In this document: positions 7,488 through 12,429 of the stretch, in pieces
How the letters are laid out: each line of letters begins with the position of its first letter
Position numbering within the stretch: the stretch's first letter is position 1
NCBI GenBank assembly: GCA_013138755.1
Contig: WTCC01000174.1
Coordinates: 1 to 12,429, forward strand
From: Gammaproteobacteria bacterium
GTDB taxonomy: Bacteria > Pseudomonadota > Gammaproteobacteria > SZUA-229
Length of the DNA stretch: 12,429 nt
Direction of reading: 5' to 3'
Notes under the pieces: generated by a model
What the model saw: the letters and a program-made list of their open reading frames with translations, nothing else
Database searches by the model: none
Told to the model about the DNA's origin: nothing
Program-made: the position numbers and the translations under genes

Positions 7488-7910
7488 TTACCTAACAACA
7501 ACTTTAGTGTTGGTTGTCTTGTCTGTTTTCGATTTCGGCAGCGTAACCTTAAGTACGCCATTACGGAACCTTGCTTTTACTTTTGAAGAATCAATATTTC
7601 CAGGAATCGCCAAGACTCTTTCAAAGGTGCCAGATGTAATCTCGCGTCGATAATAGTCGCCTTTTTCTTCTTCCTCATCGGTACTGGTTTTACCTTTTAT
7701 GGTTACCGCATGATCGCTAACAGAAACATCCACGTCTTTTTTATCAACACCAGGCAGCTCGGCCTTAATCAGTATTTTATCTTCGTGGTCAACCATATCA
7801 ACGGATGGCATTTTCCCCTCGAACGGTGACCAGTTCTCAAATAGGTGCGGCGCATCTCGTAATGGAAAAAGTCCACCACGGTGAAACATTGAAGCAAACT
7901 TCCTTTCCAT
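7488..7910 (-). CDS. hsp20: Hsp20/alpha-crystallin small heat-shock protein, annotated from an internal start
   Basis: 140 residues from the ATG at 7910. The alpha-crystallin domain spans about 34-128: MPSVDMVDHEDKILIKAELP, a DDD/KK loop, EEEEKGDYYRREITSGTFER, and the hallmark NGVLKVTLPKS (117-127). The tail KVVVR can serve as the I-x-I motif. Function: ATP-independent holdase that keeps unfolding proteins soluble in the cytoplasm. The ATG at 7910 has a badly spaced SD (GAGG three bases away). Upstream the same frame continues with protein-like sequence (KKAGKATKKKAEPTQALSPFEE) until a TAA at 7977-7979. The better start, ATG 7998 with GAGGG seven bases before it, is one frame off, and an A8 run at 7971-7978 lies between. 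The joined product would be 169 residues. A FNR-type promoter precedes it (8046-8088) and a terminator follows. Confidence 0.93.
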   Translation of the reverse strand: MERKFASMFHRGGLFPLRDAPHLFENWSPFEGKMPSVDMVDHEDKILIKAELPGVDKKDVDVSVSDHAVTIKGKTSTDEEEEKGDYYRREITSGTFERVLAIPGNIDSSKVKARFRNGVLKVTLPKSKTDKTTNTKVVVR

Positions 7911-7941
7911 TTCCTCAAACGGACTTAATGCTTGCGTTGGC

Positions 7942-7998
7942 TCAGCTTTTTTCTTTGTTGCTTTTCCAGCTTTTTTTTATGCTTTTGGATTCGACCAT
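7942..7998 (-). other. Out-of-frame N-terminal segment of hsp20 (possible frameshift)
   Basis: ATG at 7998 has SD GAGGG (8006-8010) and lies about 40 bases after the predicted transcription start. Read straight, it gives MVESKSIKKSWKSNKEKS and stops at 7942-7944. If one base of the A8 run (7971-7978) is skipped or absent, it becomes MVESKSIKKAGKATKKKAEP and continues through ALSPFEEMER into the Hsp20 domain. The Lys/Ala-rich leader and the ALSPFEEME stretch look like a natural Hsp20 N-terminus. Cause open: sequencing error, real mutation, or slippage. Confidence 0.7.
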
Positions 7999-8045
7999 TT
8001 GGATACCCTCATTTGGCTGATTTACTTTTACTAACACCACGGGAC

Positions 8046-8088
8046 ATTATATGCTCTAGGATTTTAAAATCGTGTTGATATATGTCAA
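8046..8088 (-). promoter_or_regulatory. FNR-type class II promoter of hsp20
   Basis: TTGACATATATCAA (8075-8088, minus strand) matches the FNR consensus at 9 of 10 positions, and the symmetry extends one base further each side (GTTGAC/ATCAAC). A perfect TATAAT lies at 8046-8051, 33 bases away centre to centre. A competing sigma70 reading, TTGACA (8083-8088), 16 bases, TAAAAT (8061-8066), overlaps the box; if that promoter were used, FNR binding would block it. Confidence 0.7.
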
Positions 8089-8183
8089 CAATGCAAGTGA
8101 CTGCCGAACTTCAGCTTTAGGCCGCTAACCGATTAACACGCCAGTAATTCCAAACGATTGGCGCTAAATATTAAGTATCACTC

Positions 8184-8214
8184 TTGAAATTACCCTATTT
8201 TTGCACCATATATT
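8184..8214 (+). promoter_or_regulatory. Possible sigma70 promoter of the 148-aa gene
   Basis: TTGAAA at 8184-8189, then an AT-rich block CATATATTATATAT with TATATT at 8209-8214 (19-base spacing) or CATATA at 8207-8212 (17-base spacing). The spacing choice is uncertain. It lies 60-90 bases before the start codon. Confidence 0.4.
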
Positions 8215-8249
8215 ATATATCCTTTAGGGTAAATGAATAGTATAGGGTA
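8191..8249 (+). promoter_or_regulatory. Three TAGGGTA motifs, possible operator
   Basis: TACCCTA at 8191-8197 (inverted) inside the promoter spacer, and TAGGGTA at 8225-8231 and 8243-8249. The direct copies are 18 bases apart. Inverted and spaced repeats around a promoter suggest a regulator site; none is known to me with this sequence. Confidence 0.35.
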
Positions 8250-8274
8250 GCTGAGGCTGCCGGAGGAAACCATA

Positions 8275-8721
8275 ATGTTTGGTGCAATCAAAAAATCATT
8301 CACCAAAGAAAAAACTCCTGAACGACGGTTTGATCGCTATATGGAATTACACGACACCATGCTCGGCACAAGTGCAAAAATAGATAAAAATATTATGACT
8401 CATGCCATGAATGAACTGGCCAGTGACTACACACCAGAAGAAACAGTCATGCGTTCGGCACTATTTGACATCGCACTACAAGTTGAAAAAGCCAGGGGCA
8501 GCGTACTAAAATTAGTACCCCTGTATCCAGCCACTTTGAATATAATCAAATTCATGACCCCTTGGCGTGAAGCTGGAAAAATTCGCATAAGTGAATGGGA
8601 GCGTATGACTACATATATGTACGGCATTACACTTATTACCGAGAACCAAGAAAGAATACTTGCTGAAGTATTAGATGAGCTGAGACACGGCCTAAACGAT
8701 ATGAGCAGCGGAGCTGCTTAA
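8275..8721 (+). CDS. Unrecognised 148-residue helical cytoplasmic protein
   Basis: The only plus-strand gene. SD GGAGG eight bases before ATG is strong. The product begins MFGAIKKSFTKEKTPERRFD, has no signal peptide, membrane span or cysteine, and appears almost wholly helical: helices near 16-30, 36-50, 54-78, 83-95 and 100-140, with a proline-marked turn at LVPLYPATL. Charged and hydrophobic residues alternate as in a helical bundle. The repeated aromatic/Met content in EWERMTTYMYG might mark a binding face (inference). It is transcribed away from hsp20 across a shared 276-base spacer. The FNR box there is placed for hsp20, not for this gene. No terminator is clear downstream. No family recognised and no function assigned. 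Confidence 0.85.
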   Translation: MFGAIKKSFTKEKTPERRFDRYMELHDTMLGTSAKIDKNIMTHAMNELASDYTPEETVMRSALFDIALQVEKARGSVLKLVPLYPATLNIIKFMTPWREAGKIRISEWERMTTYMYGITLITENQERILAEVLDELRHGLNDMSSGAA

Positions 8722-8834
8722 CCCCTTTCTCATGACACATGGAGCATGCATCACTCCTACCCACATAATATTAGAATTTCATAAATTTTTAACGTGTAAA
8801 GTACACCGTACAAAACACAGTATTTAAGAATAAA

Positions 8835-8881
8835 GTGTTGCGTCGATCAGTTGAAGTCGCAACTTAAAACTGATATTTAGC
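8835..8881. repeat. Dispersed intergenic repeat, copy G
   Basis: GTGTTGCGTCGATCAGTTGA, then AGTCGCAACTT and TATTTAGC, matching copy E at 6057-6110 in order and orientation with a gap of a few bases. It ends two bases before the stop codon of the 66-aa ORF. Confidence 0.65.
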
Positions 8882-8882
8882 A

Positions 8883-9083
8883 TTATTTCCCCATGCGTTT
8901 AAAACAATTGTGCAAAGACAAATCAAAGACGATGCTATCTTCCCCTGAGAAAGTAGACACATATAAATTCAACCCTGCTAGTTTCTCGTATTCAATTAGT
9001 GAAAAATAGCCAGTATCCCATCTGTCAGAGTCTGGTGTATCTTTACTGGCGGTATCGAGTAGCAGGATAGTTCCAACGACCAT
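8883..9083 (-). CDS. Doubtful 66-residue hypothetical protein
   Basis: The ORF from ATG 9083 starts MVVGTILLLDTASKDTPDSD and ends SLHNCFKRMGK. The sequence is protein-like, with plausible strands (VVGTILLLD, LNLYVSTF, SIVFDLSL). However, the SD (AAGG, two bases before ATG) is too close, and an in-frame stop lies just upstream at 9096-9098, so no better start exists. It could be a real small gene, the remnant of a longer one, or chance. It lies between convergent neighbours with no promoter seen. The 216-base gap to ppdK (9084-9299) holds no feature I can support, including no clear terminator for ppdK. Confidence 0.4.
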   Translation of the reverse strand: MVVGTILLLDTASKDTPDSDRWDTGYFSLIEYEKLAGLNLYVSTFSGEDSIVFDLSLHNCFKRMGK

Positions 9084-9299
9084 ATCCTTATTTACTTAAA
9101 TGAGCAACTCTGAGTAAAAATTAACTGAGATATGCTTACAAAATTTATGATTGTCTCGGCGTCTGCGACCAAATACTGTTACACAACCGAATGACAGCAC
9201 GAACACTAAAAGATAATAGAGAGTTAGAAGTGTAGTTAAAACGTAACATTCTACGAGTTTTAGCGTGTTTTAACGACGTACAGTCATAATTTGTAATTA

Positions 9300-12086
9300 T
9301 TACTCAGGGAAATATTCATCCTCTGTTAACTTAGCCTGTGCGGCTGCCAGTCTGGCTATTGGTACCCGAGGTGCGGAGCATGAAACATACGTTAGGCCAA
9401 TATGATTACAGAAACGTATGGATTCCGGATGACCTCCTTGTTCGCCACAGATACCAACTTTTAAATCAGGGTTGGTTTTCCTACCCCAGTCGACAGCGAT
9501 TTCCATGAGGCGACCAACACCTTTGACATCAAGTGTTTCGAACGGATTGTCCTGCAGGATATTATTTTCTTCGTACAGTGGCAGAAATTTGTTCTCTGCA
9601 TCTTCACGTGAGAAAGAGAAAGCGGATTGTGTAAGATCGTTAGTACCAAAGGAGAAAAATTCTGCAATCTCAGCCAGTCTGCCTGCACGCATACAGGCAC
9701 GCACTACTTCAATCATGGAGCCGAATTTGAAATCCAGTTTGATATCGTATTCGGTTTCGACATCTGCATGCACCTGATCAACAATTTCTCTGACCCATAA
9801 AAGTTCTTTGCGTGTGCAAACCTGTGGCACCATTATTTCAGGGCACACACCAAAACCTTCTTTATTACATTCGGCTGCAGCTTCGAGGATGGCTCGTACC
9901 TGCATCTCGTAAATTTCCGGATAGGTGATGCCGAGGCGTACGCCGCGATGGCCGAGCATCGGATTAACTTCGAACAGTTCGCGTACTTTTATTAGCATCT
10001 GCTGTTTCTTAGCGATAGCCGATTCCACCAGCTCTCGACCGCCGGGTCCAAAGGGCTTGGGTATCTCTTTGGCGTCAGCCTGGCGTTTTAACAGATGCAT
10101 GGTGTTCATCAGATCATTGACGCCACTGACAGTATCTTTCAAACATTCCAGGTGTTCGATTTCCTGTTCTAGCTGTTTTTCACTGGGCAAGAATTCGTGG
10201 ATAGGCGGATCAAGCAAACGTATGGTAACAGGCCTGGGGCTCATTACTTTAAACAGGTCTTTAAAATCACCACGTTGTATTGGTCGTAGTTTGTCCAACG
10301 CATCTTGACGTTCGGCGTTATCTTTTGCCAGTATCATGTCGATGACCAGTGGCAGTCGCTCCTGTGCATTAAACATACGCTCCGTCCTGCACAGACCGAT
10401 TCCCATAGCACCATAATCCGATGCTTTAGTCGCTGCTTCAAGAGTGTCGGCATTACACATGATTTTTAGATCGGCAATCTCATCAGCCCAGTCGAGCAGT
10501 GTACGTAGCTCAGTTGAAAATTTTGGCGGTACGGTGTCGATTTCACCCAGATATACATTGCCGTTGGCTCCATCGATAGTAATGACATCACCTTCATGTA
10601 GCGTAATATTACCGACACGTGCAGTGTGTTTTTCGACATCGACCTCGATGCCTTCTGCACCGGCAATACAGGGTTTGCCCATGCTGCGAGCAACCACTGC
10701 AGCATGCGAAGTTTTTCCGCCACGACTGGTGAGCACGCCTTCAGCAGCAAAAAAACCGTGGATGTCTTCTGGTTTGGTTTCTTCACGGACCAGTATTACC
10801 TTTTCGCCATCGTCACGCGCCAGCTCCGCTCGATCTGCATCAAACACGATTTTTCCTGATGCCGCACCGGGAGAGGCCGGTAGACCATGAACGACAGGCA
10901 TCTGCTTTGATTCTGGATCGAGGCAGGGATGAAGCAGCTGCTCAAGTTCTTCTGGATTAATGCGTAACAGTGCTTCGTCACGTGTGATTAGACCTTCGTT
11001 GCTCATCTCCAGCGAAGTGCGTACACGTGCGGTGGCATTCATCTTGCCATCACGTGTTTGTAAGCAATACAGCACACCTTTTTCAATAGTGTATTCGTAA
11101 TCCTGTATTTCTCGATAATGTTTTTCCAGCCGATCACTGAGTGCCGAAAGTTCTACATGCATCTGCGGCATTTCATTCGCCAGTTTGTGTACCGGTTTAG
11201 GTGTGCGTATGCCGGCGACTACATCTTCACCCTGAGCGTTGATAAGGAACTCGCCAAACATTACGTTTTCACCCGTGGCTGGATTACGAGTAAAACCAAC
11301 ACCGGTGGCACAATCGTTACCCATGTTGCCAAATACCATGGTCTGTATGTTTACCGCAGTGCCGTTAGCCATGTCAGGGGTTATCTTAAATTCGCGGCGA
11401 TAATCTATCGCTCGTTTGCCTAGCCATGAACCGAATACAGCTTTGACGGATAACTGTAATTGTTCGTAGACATCTTCAGGAAAAGGTTTGCCTGTCTCAC
11501 TATGTACAACATCTAGAAAGAGTTCACCGATCTCGCGAAAGTGATCCGCAGAGAGATCGGTATCTTCGGTGATGGCTTCACGTTTCTTAATGCTATCGAA
11601 TGGTTTATCAAATTTTTCGTCACTAATTCCTAACGCAACTTTGCCGAACAGTTGTATGAAACGTCGGTAAGCATCCCTGGCAAAACGTTCATTTCCAGTT
11701 TGCTTAATCAGGCCGGGAAGCGTGCTTGAGTTCAGCCCAAGATTTAGAATAGTATCCATCATCCCGGGCATTGATAAAGCCGAACCTGAGCGCACCGATA
11801 ACAGCAGCATGTTGTCTTCATCGCCAAAAATCTTACCTGTATCCTGCTCGAGTATCTTGATGTGCGCTTGCACTTCATCCATCAGCTCGGATGGCAGATC
11901 CTGGTCTTTAGTCTCGAGATAATTGAGGCATGCTTCGGTACTGATAACAAAACCGGGTGGCACGTTGATACCGATCTGAGTCATTTCACAGAGATTAGCG
12001 CCTTTGCCTCCCAATAATTTTTTATTCTTGCCGTCGCCGTCTTTGAAAGAGTAGACATAGGGGGTGGTTTTGGCATTAGTCGTCAT
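9300..12086 (-). CDS. ppdK: Pyruvate, phosphate dikinase
   Basis: 928 residues, slightly longer than the usual 870-900. It catalyses the reversible reaction pyruvate + ATP + Pi = PEP + AMP + PPi in the cytoplasm. Domains in order: N-terminal ATP-grasp (LLGGKGANLCEM 24-35, SVRSGSALSMPGMMDT 97-112, the nucleotide-site stretch EYTIEKGVLYCLQTR 331-345); the swivelling phosphohistidine domain with GGKTSHAAVVARSMGKPC, catalytic His461 and the regulatory Thr459 position; and the C-terminal PEP/pyruvate barrel with NPMLGHRGVRLGITYPE (708-724), FSFGTNDLTQ (811-820), GICGEQGGHPESI (878-890) and catalytic Cys903 in TYVSCSAPRVP. Residues 635-707 form a longer linker than in typical enzymes. SD GAGG eight bases before ATG. 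It is monocistronic with an FNR-type promoter. In low oxygen it could spare ATP by using PPi in glycolysis, or feed gluconeogenesis; direction is not shown by sequence. Confidence 0.97.
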   Translation of the reverse strand: MTTNAKTTPYVYSFKDGDGKNKKLLGGKGANLCEMTQIGINVPPGFVISTEACLNYLETKDQDLPSELMDEVQAHIKILEQDTGKIFGDEDNMLLLSVRSGSALSMPGMMDTILNLGLNSSTLPGLIKQTGNERFARDAYRRFIQLFGKVALGISDEKFDKPFDSIKKREAITEDTDLSADHFREIGELFLDVVHSETGKPFPEDVYEQLQLSVKAVFGSWLGKRAIDYRREFKITPDMANGTAVNIQTMVFGNMGNDCATGVGFTRNPATGENVMFGEFLINAQGEDVVAGIRTPKPVHKLANEMPQMHVELSALSDRLEKHYREIQDYEYTIEKGVLYCLQTRDGKMNATARVRTSLEMSNEGLITRDEALLRINPEELEQLLHPCLDPESKQMPVVHGLPASPGAASGKIVFDADRAELARDDGEKVILVREETKPEDIHGFFAAEGVLTSRGGKTSHAAVVARSMGKPCIAGAEGIEVDVEKHTARVGNITLHEGDVITIDGANGNVYLGEIDTVPPKFSTELRTLLDWADEIADLKIMCNADTLEAATKASDYGAMGIGLCRTERMFNAQERLPLVIDMILAKDNAERQDALDKLRPIQRGDFKDLFKVMSPRPVTIRLLDPPIHEFLPSEKQLEQEIEHLECLKDTVSGVNDLMNTMHLLKRQADAKEIPKPFGPGGRELVESAIAKKQQMLIKVRELFEVNPMLGHRGVRLGITYPEIYEMQVRAILEAAAECNKEGFGVCPEIMVPQVCTRKELLWVREIVDQVHADVETEYDIKLDFKFGSMIEVVRACMRAGRLAEIAEFFSFGTNDLTQSAFSFSREDAENKFLPLYEENNILQDNPFETLDVKGVGRLMEIAVDWGRKTNPDLKVGICGEQGGHPESIRFCNHIGLTYVSCSAPRVPIARLAAAQAKLTEDEYFPE

Positions 12087-12130
12087 CCAGCATTCCTCAT
12101 ATGTTTTACATGTTTTTTTGTTATCTGCCG

Positions 12131-12172
12131 ATTGTTAATCATATTCAGAACTGCGTTGTTGACATAGATCAA
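12131..12172 (-). promoter_or_regulatory. FNR-type class II promoter of ppdK
   Basis: TTGATCTATGTCAA (12159-12172, minus strand) matches the FNR consensus at 9 of 10 positions. AACAAT (12131-12136), 4 of 6 to the -10 consensus, lies 32 bases away centre to centre. A better hexamer, TATGAT (12138-12143), lies 25 bases away and would not fit class II geometry, so the -10 choice is less certain than the box. Confidence 0.6.
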
Positions 12173-12292
12173 AAATAGATTTTCATTGCAACTTATGAAG
12201 TTTTTTTATAGGTTGCCACTAAGCCAGAAACTCATAAAGGCTCAAGAGTTTAGGAATCAGAATTTGTTTGATGTGATAGTTGGTCAACATAA

Positions 12293-12320
12293 CAAAAAAC
12301 GGCAGCCATAAAGACTGCCG
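12293..12320 (-). terminator. Intrinsic terminator, minus strand
   Basis: On the minus strand CGGCAG, a nine-base loop, CTGCCG, then TTTTTTGTT. It lies just after the partial gene at the right edge and separates it from ppdK. Confidence 0.87.
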
Positions 12321-12342
12321 AAATCATATTATGAATTAATGC

Positions 12343-12429
12343 TCACAAATTCATGGTTATTAGTAAATATGATAACCCAACGACCACTAAAAAAACCGGA
12401 ACAGAGTAAATCAATAAACAAAAACCAGG
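12343..12429 (-). CDS. C-terminus of a small membrane protein, 5' end beyond window
   Basis: The last 28 codons of an ORF entering from the right edge: PGFCLLIYSVPVFLVVVGLS then YLLITMNL and TGA. It is a single hydrophobic span ending a few residues before the stop. The clean terminator about 20 bases downstream supports a real gene. No start or SD is inside the window and the family cannot be told from this fragment. Confidence 0.6.
   Translation of the reverse strand, partial: PGFCLLIYSVPVFLVVVGLSYLLITMNL

Noticed and set aside
7805..8020. 71-codon plus-strand ORF across the hsp20 start
   Set aside because: It overlaps the hsp20 coding frame and its hydrophobic stretch is the complement of the Lys-rich hsp20 leader; no SD.
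8075..8120. The hsp20 FNR box as an activator site for the 148-aa gene on the plus strand
   Set aside because: No -10-like hexamer lies 32-33 bases downstream on the plus strand, and the gene starts about 190 bases away.
8722..8800. Terminator after the 148-aa gene from the CATG-rich stretch
   Set aside because: The short CATG repeats do not form a GC-rich stem followed by a T run.
9472..10890. Long plus-strand open frames opposite ppdK
   Set aside because: They are antisense shadows of a highly conserved enzyme, without SD sites or recognisable protein features.

Overview
The window looks like chromosomal DNA of a free-living gammaproteobacterium. This is inferred from an FNR-type regulator with the Escherichia coli cysteine pattern, consensus-like FNR boxes, an OmpA/OmpX-like barrel protein, ordinary Shine-Dalgarno (SD) sites and GC-rich terminators. 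No rRNA, tRNA, CRISPR array, transposase or phage gene was seen. Species cannot be named from the sequence.

Layout, left to right. Almost everything is on the minus strand. An FNR-like oxygen-sensing regulator runs off the left edge (1-576). A strongly ribosome-bound 54-residue protein gene follows (979-1143). Next is a two-gene operon: a large LVIVD-repeat lipoprotein (2206-5259), then an outer-membrane barrel protein (1611-2180), closed by a strong terminator. A 35-residue membrane peptide gene (5633-5740) has its own terminator. An orphan ACR3 arsenite exporter (6122-7240) and an Hsp20 chaperone gene (7488-7910) come next; the Hsp20 N-terminus appears to lie in another frame, across a run of eight A. 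The only plus-strand gene is an unrecognised 148-residue helical protein (8275-8721). A doubtful 66-residue ORF (8883-9083) precedes pyruvate, phosphate dikinase (9300-12086). The 3' end of a small membrane-protein gene and its terminator occupy the right edge.

The main observation is regulatory. Four transcription units (the 54-aa gene, the LVIVD/OMP operon, hsp20 and ppdK) each have an upstream 14-bp site matching TTGATNNNNATCAA at 9 of 10 defined positions. In each case a possible -10 element lies 32-33 bp (centre to centre) downstream, which is the geometry of class II FNR activation. A weaker fifth site precedes the 35-aa gene. With the regulator gene at the left end, the window reads as a low-oxygen island: a sensor, a pyrophosphate-linked glycolytic enzyme, a small heat-shock protein, an envelope beta-propeller/porin pair and tiny proteins of unknown role. 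Function of the set is inference.

Intergenic spaces are rich in dispersed, degenerate repeats. One family carries the terminator hairpins; another is a palindrome-like element with the core CAGTGGTCGCTTACCGGC or GTGTTGCGTCGACCGGTTGA.
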